Of a stretch of DNA of 22,817 nucleotides, positions 6,954-15,697 are shown one piece after another. The DNA is taken from contig JAAMXY010000677.1 of the NCBI GenBank assembly GCA_019677205.1, forward strand, positions 1-22,817. The letters run 5' to 3'. This DNA is from Pinguiococcus pyrenoidosus. Its lineage: Eukaryota; Sar; Pinguiophyceae; Pinguiochrysidales; Pinguiochrysidaceae. The notes beneath the pieces were generated by a model that saw only the letters and a list, made by a program, of their open reading frames with translations, was not told where the DNA came from and did not search any database. The translations under genes were made by a program, and so were the position numbers. The number at the start of each line of letters is the position of its first letter. The stretch's first letter is position 1.

Positions 6954-9374
6954 CTAGCCAAGCAGCGGCTGCTCCTCTGCTCTGAGCCGGCGCGTAGTGA
7001 AGAGATACTCGGAAGTGAGAGTTCCCAGGTACAAAAGGGCCTGCCCAATGTCGCGTGGCAGGGTTCCTGCCACCGTGGTCGGGATCAGGATGCCGATGAA
7101 GGCGGCAACGCTTCCTGCGAACGGCAGGTACTCCCCCGTCTGGAGCCGAACGAAGGCGAAGACGATCATTAGGATCACCAAGGTAAGGATCGTCTCCACG
7201 AGATACTCCACGCTGCGCACGGGAACCAGCCGCACCGTGCCGGCAAAGGTCTCGGTCTTGAGCTGCAGGCCAGGCGGGGTCATGAAGCCTTCGTACATCA
7301 GGAGGCAGAAAATGTACACGACCAGCATCGTGAACCGATGCGCCGCGAGCTGCACTCCCGAGTTCCTGGCCATCCGGACGCCGACCACAATGAGGAAGGG
7401 TATGAGCGACCGGTGCGCGTAGAACCTCACGTACGACAGCGTCGTCAGCTTGGTCCCGCCGTCGAAGACGCTGCCGATTCCGATGATGAAGCTGTCGAAG
7501 CTGCTCGTCAGCAAGAACAGGGTGGTGAGGAACATGGCGTCGCTGAGCAGCGGCCCTCGAAGCACGCAAAGGACGAAGAGCGCGAACTCCAGCAACGCCA
7601 GCACGATGCAGAACCAGCCGTAGACGCTGATGCGCCCCACGCTGCTCCAGAAGCCCGGGTGGACTCCTCCGAGGGCACTCGGGCTCCCAACGGCAGCTCC
7701 GGATCCCGGCACGGTCGGAGCGGACACGACCTGGGATGTCGGGCTCGCGGACGCGTCCTCGCCCGGCGCGAGCAGGCCCTGGTGCTCGCAGCACACGCGC
7801 TGCATCCACGTGCCCGGCGATCTTTGCCAAGCAGGATGGTGCCCTTGGCGCTGCCAGATCTGCCCGAAGCGCTGGACATCCGCGTACTGATCCGCGTCCT
7901 CGATCTTGGCGTGGACGGAGGCCGACGTGAAGTTCTGGAAGCCTTTCGCCCTCGCGACCTGGTTGTTGGTTTTGTCGGACTCCACGAAGATGAGCTCGTG
8001 GCTGATCACATCCCTCCAGAGGCCTTTCTCGTCCCGATCGGTCAGGCCGAGCCAAGTGTTCAGTCCGCAGGTGCGCATGGCCTTCTCATTGTCTTCCGCG
8101 TTGCGCGGCAGCGCGGGGAGCCAGCCGTCGCCAAAAGTGTCAGAGCAGGCGGGGCCGAGGTTGTCACCAGGCACCACCGCGTCGGCAGGCCGGACGTACG
8201 GGCCCAGGGCGTAGGTCATCTGGTCCCATCCGTAGACCGTCGGTTTGTGCGTCGGCTTCTCGGTCGGCGCCTTCGTCGGCTCTGGCGTGGGTTCCTCCGT
8301 CGGATGCTTGGTCGGGTACATCGTAGGCGGCTGGCTCGTGGGCTCCGGCGTGGGCATCTTCGTCGGGGCCCGGGTCCGCCTTCTGCGTCTCCTGCGGCGA
8401 TGCGGCGGCAAGACCGGGGCAGGCTCCGGGTCCACGGGCTCCGGGTCCACGGGCTCGGGGTCCACGGGCTCCGGGTCTACGGGCTCGGGATCCGGCGCCG
8501 CAACCGGTGCCGGCGTCGGGTCCGGCACCGGAGGGTCGGTGAGGGGCTCCTCGGGTATCGGCTCCTCCGGAGCTGGCGCCACGGGAATGCTGATCTCCAC
8601 TGCGGGCGGGCGCCGCCGCCTCCTCCGCCGCCGCCTGCGAGGGGGGAGGGCGGCATCCGGCGGCGGGGCGTCGGGGACATCCAAGACCCGATTCGATGCC
8701 GCCACGCGGTTCACCAACACGCGGTGAAGCTTTCCCTCTGCGTCGGCCCAGGCCTGGTGCCGGTCCGGGACCCTAGCGAGGGCGCTACTCCGCAGTCCAA
8801 CGCGCCCAACCAGTTCCCCGTTCTGGAAGGCCGAGATCACGTCGTTGTCCTTGGTGATCATCAAGGTGTGGGGCTCGGTGACCGTGTAGGGCAGTTCCTC
8901 CCTCAGCATCGCGCCTGGCAAGTAGATGCCGAGGCGGTTCCCGGGCTCGTAGCGCACGAAGCAGCGCTCGCAGCCGGCGGAGCCCGGTCCCAGGAGCATC
9001 CCGTAGTGGCGGTCCACGTCCAGCGTCGAGGAAGCCTGGCCGGCGAAGAAGAGGGTCCAGTCCTGCAGATCCAGCAGAGCGGCGTCATCCTGCACTCCGC
9101 GCAGGCGAGCGTCTGGTCCGAGTTGAAGAAATGGAATCGGCGATGCCTCCAGCGACGAGGCCGGCGAAGCAGCGAGCGGCCACTCGTCCGGGGTCTCTTC
9201 GGTCATTTCTCCCGCGACGGGCTCCACGTCATATCGCTTGACGACATCCTCGAGGAACTGGAGCCCTCCGTGCTCCTGCACCTGGAAATCCACCACGGAG
9301 CTCTTCAGCGCCGACAGAGCGCCGGCGCCGCCGGCGACGAGCGCGCAGCACGCGAAGACGAGGTGCGTCCGCAT
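6954..9374 (-). CDS. LamG-like / C-type-lectin-like / 7-helix membrane protein
   Basis: 806 residues from the first ATG (9374); the frame upstream has only non-ATG starts and the ATG begins a clear signal peptide (MRTHLVFACCALVAGGAGAL). Order: LamG/concanavalin-like module about 30-235 (DWTLFFAG, a CERC pair, HTLMITKDND then NGELVG); Arg10 tract about 245; five PEPVD-type repeats about 293-318; Arg8 tract about 325; PT-rich stalk to about 380; C-type-lectin-like domain about 400-525 (ACSDTFGDGW, LNTWLGLTDRDEKGLW, final CC); seven hydrophobic segments about 580-795; C-terminal EEQPLLG, an acidic dileucine sorting motif. No Ca-site EPN/QPD is visible, so the lectin fold is tentative. It is a paralogue of the next gene upstream on the same strand (613 bp away). 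A cell-surface or endosomal adhesion receptor is inferred; I do not recognise the 7-helix family. Confidence 0.8.
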   Translation of the reverse strand: MRTHLVFACCALVAGGAGALSALKSSVVDFQVQEHGGLQFLEDVVKRYDVEPVAGEMTEETPDEWPLAASPASSLEASPIPFLQLGPDARLRGVQDDAALLDLQDWTLFFAGQASSTLDVDRHYGMLLGPGSAGCERCFVRYEPGNRLGIYLPGAMLREELPYTVTEPHTLMITKDNDVISAFQNGELVGRVGLRSSALARVPDRHQAWADAEGKLHRVLVNRVAASNRVLDVPDAPPPDAALPPRRRRRRRRRRPPAVEISIPVAPAPEEPIPEEPLTDPPVPDPTPAPVAAPDPEPVDPEPVDPEPVDPEPVDPEPAPVLPPHRRRRRRRRTRAPTKMPTPEPTSQPPTMYPTKHPTEEPTPEPTKAPTEKPTHKPTVYGWDQMTYALGPYVRPADAVVPGDNLGPACSDTFGDGWLPALPRNAEDNEKAMRTCGLNTWLGLTDRDEKGLWRDVISHELIFVESDKTNNQVARAKGFQNFTSASVHAKIEDADQYADVQRFGQIWQRQGHHPAWQRSPGTWMQRVCCEHQGLLAPGEDASASPTSQVVSAPTVPGSGAAVGSPSALGGVHPGFWSSVGRISVYGWFCIVLALLEFALFVLCVLRGPLLSDAMFLTTLFLLTSSFDSFIIGIGSVFDGGTKLTTLSYVRFYAHRSLIPFLIVVGVRMARNSGVQLAAHRFTMLVVYIFCLLMYEGFMTPPGLQLKTETFAGTVRLVPVRSVEYLVETILTLVILMIVFAFVRLQTGEYLPFAGSVAAFIGILIPTTVAGTLPRDIGQALLYLGTLTSEYLFTTRRLRAEEQPLLG
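8421..8495 (-). repeat. Five 15-bp coding repeats (PEPVD)
   Basis: Five consecutive 15-bp units of GGGCTCCGGGTCCAC on the plus strand, differing by one to three bases, encode Pro-Glu-Pro-Val-Asp repeats on the minus strand within the stalk of the large paralogue. The last unit is the most diverged. Such a minisatellite should vary in copy number between strains. Confidence 0.85.
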
Positions 9375-9987
9375 GTGTATCTTTCGGAGCGGCGGCCGCG
9401 GATGCTGGTGTTCCGGTCCGAGCGGGCGAAGTCTCTCGTCTATCAGTCTCTCAACAAGAGCAAGAGGGCTTCGACGGTGGTGTGCGCGACAGCCGTCAAA
9501 GGCGCATCGGGATGAAGGGCAACTTCTGCGCGCCAAGGCGCCACAAGCGGGTCCGCAGCTCCGACTCGAGTCTGAGCGCCGCGCGCGTGCTGGAGCGCCT
9601 CACGTGCGCCTCCGAGTTCTTTCTCCGGAACGAGAAGTCGCGAGGAGCGCTGTGGCGCGCGATCCGCTTTCAAACGAGAATGGGCGCCAAAAGCAACTGC
9701 AACTTGAACGGGGCTTGAAATACGCACGCGATCGGGCTTTGGGAGGCTGTGGCATGGGCAAATAGAGGGTGGAAGATGACGCCGCCTCAAGAGGATCAGG
9801 GCTCGTGATTGGTTGAGAAGCTGAAGAGACTCTTGGGCCCGCAGGTATGTGTGCAACATGGAATTTCGGATCGCGGATTTCGGAGTCGGCCCCGGCCCCT
9901 GGCGGCGTTGCGCATTTATGCGGTTGCTGTCTTCGTCGTTCACTCTTGCACTTTGGCGCTTGCCTCCTATCCCCCTCCCGCCTTCGT
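9375..9987. other. Spacer between the two receptor paralogues
   Basis: 613 bp upstream of the larger paralogue and downstream of the smaller. No ATG-initiated frame with recognisable content was found. It contains an inverted CCAAT-type element (ATTGG near 9808, reading CCAAT on the minus strand), about 435 bp before the minus-strand ATG; significance is uncertain. Confidence 0.4.
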
Positions 9988-11517
9988 TCATCCATCAAAG
10001 CCAAGCAGGGGCAGCTCCTCGTCGCGGCGCTGCCGCGGGCCGTACAGATACTTGGACGTCAGGATCCCGAAGTAGAGGAGCGCTTCCCCCACGCTCCCGG
10101 GCAGCGTCCCTGCCACGGACGAAGGCACCAGCGCACCCACCAGTGCTGCCAGGCTGCCGAGCAGCGGCAGAATTTCGCCGGTGTGGACTCGCATCACTGC
10201 GAAGACCACCGCGACGAACAAAAACACCAGCAGGCTCTCGACGAAGGCGCCGTACACGTTGCTCGGAACCAGCCGCAGCGTGCCCAGGAACCACTCCGGC
10301 CGCAGCTGCAGCGCCAAGGGCGGCATGAACCCCTCGTACACGATGATGCTCGCCAAGTAGGCGAGCACCATCGGCCACCTCCCGCTGGCCTTTCGAAACC
10401 CCGCGGTCGCCGCCATGCCGATGCTGACGACGATCAGAAAGGAGAGCAGGCCCCGGTGCGCGAAGAAGCGCGCGTACGACAAGTTGGTCAGCGTCTCGCC
10501 CTCCCCGACGATGGCGCCCACGGCAACGACCACGTTATCGTACGCGCTGCTCGCCAAGAGCAGCGTGGTGAAGAAGAACGAGTCACTGCTGCACGGGTTC
10601 CGGACGACGCATACCAGAAACACGAGGATCTCCATCGCGGCGAGTCCCAGGCAGGCCCAGCCATAGGCAGTGATGACGAGGATCCACGCCTCCAGGCCCG
10701 TGGGCACCCGCTCCGTCGGCGCGCTGGTCGGCGGGCTGGACGGCGGCATCACCGGCAGGGCTCCGGCCTCGTCGGGTGAGAGCACGACGCCCGAGGCTGC
10801 CAATCTGTGCACGCGCACTCGGCTCCACCGGCCCTCTGCGTCGTACCAGGCCTGCACTCGGTGCCGAAAGAGATCGAAGGAGCCGATCGACAAGTCCACG
10901 TTGTCGACGAGGTCCCCGTTCTGGTAGATGGACAAGGCGCTGGCATTCCGCGAGATCGTGAGCCAGTGAGGCTGGAAGATCGAATGCGGCAGCGGCTTCC
11001 TCCAGATGGCGTTGGACAGATACAGCCCGAGGACGTTGTCCGTCTCGTAGCGAATGTAACAGAAAGGACACGACTGCGCCCCCGGGCCGACGATGCTGGA
11101 GAAGAAGGGCTCCGGCGGCTTCTCGGGGTCCTCCGGCGGCGGGCCCGCGACGCCGGAGAAGTACAGCGTCCACTGATCCTCGTTGTGCTGGACCATGCCC
11201 GACTGGACCACGTAGAGGTGCGTCGCCTCGGCCATCTCGATGAAGGGAAAAGGGATGTCAATGCTGGGCAGCTCCGGCGCCTCAACCATCGCCCACTTCT
11301 TCACTTTCGTGGGGCCGATGTCGATGGAAGGCTCTCCCGAGATGGGCTCCAAAGGCATCTGCCGCACGACATCCTGCAGCTCGAAGACCCCGTCATTCAG
11401 AGCGACTTGGAAGTCCACGATGGCGCCGCGGATCGGTGCGGCCGCGTCGCTGCTGCCGAGCAGCAGCAGGAATCCACAGCAAACAGCGAGGCGCGATCGC
11501 CTCCTTCGCCGCGCCAT
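9988..11517 (-). CDS. LamG-like / 7-helix membrane protein, short paralogue
   Basis: 509 residues from the ATG at 11517, chosen because it starts a signal peptide (MARRRRRSRLAVCCGFLLLL); an in-frame ATG at 11631 would add 38 residues before it. The LamG-like ectodomain (about 30-240) matches the neighbour: VDFQV, EPISGE, DQWTLYFSG, a CPFC pair, IRYETDNVLGLYL, QNGDLVDNVDL, HRVQAWYDAEG. A linker of only about 25 residues (PPSSPPTSAPTERVP) replaces the whole stalk and lectin-like domain. Seven hydrophobic segments follow, with SSAYDN in helix 2, LSYARFFAHR, YEGFMPPLALQL and SSVAGTLPGSVGEALLYFG, all shared with the larger copy. It ends DEELPLLGFDG, again an acidic dileucine motif. Tandem duplication followed by gain or loss of the lectin-like module is inferred. 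Confidence 0.8.
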   Translation of the reverse strand: MARRRRRSRLAVCCGFLLLLGSSDAAAPIRGAIVDFQVALNDGVFELQDVVRQMPLEPISGEPSIDIGPTKVKKWAMVEAPELPSIDIPFPFIEMAEATHLYVVQSGMVQHNEDQWTLYFSGVAGPPPEDPEKPPEPFFSSIVGPGAQSCPFCYIRYETDNVLGLYLSNAIWRKPLPHSIFQPHWLTISRNASALSIYQNGDLVDNVDLSIGSFDLFRHRVQAWYDAEGRWSRVRVHRLAASGVVLSPDEAGALPVMPPSSPPTSAPTERVPTGLEAWILVITAYGWACLGLAAMEILVFLVCVVRNPCSSDSFFFTTLLLASSAYDNVVVAVGAIVGEGETLTNLSYARFFAHRGLLSFLIVVSIGMAATAGFRKASGRWPMVLAYLASIIVYEGFMPPLALQLRPEWFLGTLRLVPSNVYGAFVESLLVFLFVAVVFAVMRVHTGEILPLLGSLAALVGALVPSSVAGTLPGSVGEALLYFGILTSKYLYGPRQRRDEELPLLGFDG

Positions 11518-12410
11518 GGCCGCACGGATCGCGAGAGCCTGCGTTCTCCCGCTCGGCCTTTTGCCGTGCGGCGTGAATGCAGCTCCGTGCAGTCGGGTGA
11601 CTGTATGAACGCCATGGTGCGCGGCAGGCATCCGTCTGGCCCTCCTAGTTCAGAGTTGCAGTTCAGGAATTCGTAGCAGAAAGGGCGGGAAAAGACGGAC
11701 GTGAAGCGAAAGTGAAGGTGCGAAGAATACAAACAAGAGAGGCGGTGCGAACGCACAGATCGACAAAGGCCGGCAACTATCGCTAGTGCACGTTGTCAGA
11801 ATCAGCTGACACAAATTGAGAAAAGAGAGCGGGCGAAACGCTCCGCGCAATTCACTCTGTGATAACTGTTAATAAGCTCGTGACGCCACGTGAAAGCGCA
11901 TTGAGTGGACCAAACACGCATTGAAGTTTTGCTGGCGGGAACCAATCCGTGGCAAGGCAGCTGCCCCTGCACGCGCTGTACAAGATGCCTGGAACCAACG
12001 GAAAGTTCAGAACTGCGTCTTCTGCTGTGGTCTGACGCGCTGCGTTGGCTGGCGCCAAGGCAGCTGGCGCCACTTCATTGGCCGCGCGGCTTGACGGAAG
12101 CCTGACGAAGCTCTCCGAACTTGATCCGCCGGCGTGTGCACAAGCAGCTGCTGGAACGCGCCGTAGCCATTGGCCCATATCCACACGGAAACGCGACGGT
12201 TACAGGCGCGAGGCGCGCGAATGGTTGATGGTGGCAGACCACGAAGCCATTTGAACGTTCCCCTCCGCTTCCGAAGAGCAGAGCGCGTCTTCGTGTTTCC
12301 CGCGGCGCCCCACTTCTCGGACTCCCCCAGCGCGCACTGCCGGCCAAGTGACTCAGCGACGACGAGCGACAGGCTTCCGCGTCCATTTTGAGAGTCCTTC
12401 GCCGCGCCCG
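11518..12410. promoter_or_regulatory. Divergent upstream region of receptor and plastid HAD genes
   Basis: 893 bp between a minus-strand ATG and the assembly gap just before a plus-strand ATG. No gene is supported. The section 11640-11900 is comparatively AT-rich. It holds a CACGTG palindrome (11887-11892, in GCCACGTGAA) and several ATTGG/CCAAT pentamers (about 11942, 12076, 12169). Also notable is a doubled CTGGCGCCA near 12049 and 12064. Confidence 0.4.
11887..11892. promoter_or_regulatory. CACGTG G-box/E-box
   Basis: The palindrome CACGTG is the core of plant G-boxes and bHLH E-boxes. It is about 610 bp upstream of the plastid-targeted gene and 370 bp upstream of the short receptor gene. 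A six-base match is expected by chance every few kilobases, so this is weak. Confidence 0.2.
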
Positions 12411-12489
12411 NNNNNNNNNNNNNNNNNNNNNNNNNNNNNNNNNNNNNNNNNNNNNNNNNNNNNNNNNNNNNNNNNNNNNNNNNNNNNNN
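12411..12489. other. Assembly gap (79 N)
   Basis: A run of 79 undetermined bases ends 12 bp before the ATG of the plastid HAD-like gene. It covers part of that gene's leader or promoter; frames drawn through it are artefacts. Confidence 0.99.
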
Positions 12490-12501
12490 CAGCGACTAGA
12501 C

Positions 12502-13692
12502 ATGAAGGCTCCGGTGGCGCTTCTCAGCTTTTGTGGCCTCGCGGCGACCAGCGCGTTTGTGGCCAGTCCCTTCCGCAGCGCCGCGCCAGCCGCTCAGCGG
12601 CGCTTTGAACCCGCCAAGTTCGGTTTCACGGATCAGCAGGAGTTTGTGCCCTGGAAAGAGCGCGACGCGGGGGCCAGAAGTCCGCTCCAGCGAGAGGGAG
12701 AGCTGGACCCGGAGCTGCTGAACGACCTCTTCCGCACGGCTGGCGCCGACCGACTGCGGGAAACGGTCAAGCCGCTGGCGGGCTTCGCCGCCATCTTCCG
12801 CTTAGAGACCCTGGTAGACTTGTCCAGCGTGCACAAGCAGGCGTGGAGCCGCGTGGCCGACCGCTTCATGTGGCGCCAGCTGACGGAGGAGGAGGTGTCC
12901 TGCTCGCTCACGATGCTGCCGGAGCGGGCCATCATGGAGGAGTTCTACTGGACCTTCGACTGGAACGTGGCGCAGCAGGCCGCCGAGGTCTTTCGCGAGG
13001 AGTTCGACAATGTACATACCGAGTTCCTGAAGGACTTGGAGAGCGTGCCCCTGCCCTCGCGGCAGGGGTTGAACGGGATCATCCAGCCGGAGACCGTGGA
13101 ACTGCTGGAGACGCTTCGCGAGGGCGAGTGCCAGGTGGCCGTCGTGAGCTCCCTCAAGCGGGACGCCACCATCAAGACGCTAGACTTAGCGGGCATCACG
13201 CATGTGCCCAAGGCGCTGATCACGCCGGAAGACAAGCACGACCGCGACCAGCAGGCCCTCCTCGGCGCCGCCTACAAGCTCGAGGCGGCTCCGGAGCGGT
13301 GCCTCGTCTTCGAGCTGACGCCGGCGGGAGCCATGGCGGCCCACGAGGCCGGCATGCGCGTGGTCTGCGTCATCGGTGGCTATGCCCGCTACGAGCTGCA
13401 CCTTGCCGACATGACGATCTCCTCCTTCGCGGACCTGAATGCGCTCAGCTTCAAACGCATCTTCGCCGATGTCGACTTCGATCCCGAACCCGCCCTGCAG
13501 CCTCTGCCAGAGCCAGAGCGCCGCCGCCCCGTGCGTGTTGCCACCAAGACGCGCGTGGCAACCCGCGGAAAAGAGAAGACCCCCAAGACCGAGACCAAGG
13601 TGGACGTGCCGGACTTTCCCCCGCGCCGCTCACCGCCCGATGAAGACAGCCCCAACGTTGGTATCCGCCGCAAGATTGTTGAAAAGGTGTAG
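12502..13692 (+). CDS. Plastid-targeted HAD-fold protein with lost catalytic residues
   Basis: 396 residues from the ATG at 12502. The leader MKAPVALLSFCGLAATSA then FVASPFRS is a signal peptide with Phe at the cleavage site followed by a Ser/Arg/Ala-rich transit peptide, the bipartite signal for red-lineage secondary plastids. The rest follows the CbbY/beta-phosphoglucomutase-like HAD fold: motif I region AAIFRLETLVDLSSVHKQAW (about 94-113), a helical cap, motif II VAVVSSLKRD (about 211), and motif IV CLVFELTPAGAMAAHEAGM (about 267). Active family members have IFDLDGT and VFEDS; here the nucleophile Asp is Arg, the acid/base Asp is Glu beside a one-residue deletion, and the motif IV Asp is Leu. 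It is therefore probably not a phosphatase. A basic, proline-rich tail (about 335-396) is an addition to the usual fold. Binding or regulatory role is inferred. Confidence 0.8.
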   Translation: MKAPVALLSFCGLAATSAFVASPFRSAAPAAQRRFEPAKFGFTDQQEFVPWKERDAGARSPLQREGELDPELLNDLFRTAGADRLRETVKPLAGFAAIFRLETLVDLSSVHKQAWSRVADRFMWRQLTEEEVSCSLTMLPERAIMEEFYWTFDWNVAQQAAEVFREEFDNVHTEFLKDLESVPLPSRQGLNGIIQPETVELLETLREGECQVAVVSSLKRDATIKTLDLAGITHVPKALITPEDKHDRDQQALLGAAYKLEAAPERCLVFELTPAGAMAAHEAGMRVVCVIGGYARYELHLADMTISSFADLNALSFKRIFADVDFDPEPALQPLPEPERRRPVRVATKTRVATRGKEKTPKTETKVDVPDFPPRRSPPDEDSPNVGIRRKIVEKV

Positions 13693-14187
13693 ATTGATAG
13701 CTAGGGTAGCGATAGAATGCAAGGGTGTACATAAGTAGCGCCAGAGTCACGTTCAGAGGGTCTGAACAAGTTCTGGCCGGCCAGCTGTCCATAACGAAGC
13801 ATTCGACAAGGGAAAACAACTGCGATGTAAAAGGTAGACAGCAGCAGACACGATGTAGATACAAACCTAATCTTTGTACAGAACTTTCCGTATCTAGAAG
13901 ATTCTAAGACAATTTCTCTGACGTCTGACGCCACTGCTCTGCACAACTCCGACACGAAGACCAGAACACAAAGACGACACCTAGACAACGAAGAGAAGAG
14001 TAACCACAAGCCGTGTCACACTCCGGTCCCAAAACATTCAATGCCTCAGTACAAACGCGCGTGTTCCGCCGCGACAAAAAGCGCTATCCTCCTTAGGAGC
14101 GATCCGGTTCCTGCGAGATCCACATTGCAGCCGGATTATGCGATCGCTCTTCTTCATCAACAACACTTGGTCTCACTCTCTCCACTA
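13693..14187. other. Convergent intergenic spacer, no gene seen
   Basis: 495 bp between two convergent stop codons, with lower GC than the flanking genes. Only short frames without domains are present. It most likely holds both 3' untranslated regions. Confidence 0.5.
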
Positions 14188-15666
14188 CTAGATTTTCGCT
14201 TCCGAGGGGTTCTCGGTGGGGCTCCTTGAGCTCACGACGGTCATCGGGAAGGGGCTGCCTTTCCGGCCTTGTGTGCTTCTCGAACTCCGACGCCAAACAA
14301 ATTGGAGCAGCGCAACGAGGACTGCTGCCGAAACGAAAACGTTCAGCACAAGAAGAATTATGTCGTGATGCTCTTCGGCAATGCGATCCTTGTGATACTT
14401 CGCCGAGGATCGCTCCGCCACATCCGCAAGGAAGATCCCACAGACGGCGCACTGCGAGACGATGGCGACCAAGCTGTCTGCCGAGACGCGGAACGGCCGC
14501 ACGGTGAGGTAGATCACCAGGAAGACCACGGACGCGAGAAGCTGCGCAACAGACGAGAAGTCACGTCGACGGTCGAAGCTTGCCGACAGGACGGGGACAG
14601 AGAGGCGTCGGGCGCACTCGATGAACTCGAAGTAAAAGTACGAAGCCTGATAGGGCTCGGTCAGGAAGGACGACTGAGCGACATGATGTTTCATCTGCTC
14701 CGCGATCTGCGTGAAGTTCTCAGGCCGCGGGCTCCTGCGCTCCCCTGCAGACCAGAAGAGCCGATCGCGCCGCAGGCCACCCAGCGTCACGCGGTGCCAA
14801 AGCTCGACAAGGAATCGCGTCCCGAAGAAGCTGCGTTGCGGACGCTCGCGCTTTCTAGACTTGCGCCGGTACTCGTAGTCGTCCGCTGCGGTCTCCAGCA
14901 AGTCCGGCATGGCATACGCCAGCAGGTCACGCTGATCTTCGCCGGGCCGGGCCATCGAGTAAGTGCGATGGTTCTTGCTCGGGGAAACCTTGAAGTCGCT
15001 CCGGAGTCGTCGCATCCACATAAGAATTTGCGAAACCGAGAGCTTCAGCGGCGGCTTGGCTGGCCGAAGCAGCAGCCACGCGTAGAGCAAAGGAATGCCG
15101 ACCGGATAGGCAAGGATCATGACAGCTGCGTACACGATGAAGCGGTTGTGCACGGGAGTTCCGCAACGAAGCGAATAGTCTGCCATGAGATACGACTGCT
15201 CTTCGCCTTCGACCTCCGTCTCGATCGTCTCACATAGGAACGTATCGAGGAGCACACTCGTGACCGGCGCTACTGCGAGGAAGGTGACCACCAAACATGC
15301 GTAGTCCACCTGAAGCCACCGCCTCGGCGAGTCGACGCAGGCCTTGTAGGCAAGCAGGAGAAACACGCAGAGCAGCGGGATCGTTGTCACGAACACGAGC
15401 TCGTGGTAGAAGGTGAAGCTGAAGTCCATCGCGCCCGCCACACAAGCGCCAGTGACCCCAGAAGCGAAGCGGAGCCGCAGCACATCGAAGAAACTGACAA
15501 GCCTTCTGAACATCGACGGCCTTGCCAGATCAAAGGACACGACCGACAGTAGCTCCAGCTGGACGAGGCTGAGCGCAATGCGTAGCCTCGTCTTGGCTGA
15601 GAGGAAGGCATTGACCGCATCTTCTGTCTGTGTCATGTCCGCGACGCTAAAGGCGCCAACCAACGG

Positions 15667-15697
<31 letters not shown>

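Noticed and set aside
7338-9515. 725-residue plus-strand open frame opposite the large LamG/lectin gene
   Set aside because: Arg/His/Gly-rich antisense shadow of a GC-rich gene; no domain, while the minus strand gives signal peptide, domains and membrane helices.
9847-11676. Plus-strand frames of 310 and 289 residues opposite the short paralogue
   Set aside because: Antisense shadows with Arg/Gln/His-rich composition and no recognisable motif; the minus-strand frame is conserved with its neighbour.
12348-12608. Frames running through the N block
   Set aside because: They translate unknown bases; the plastid gene starts cleanly at the ATG after the gap.
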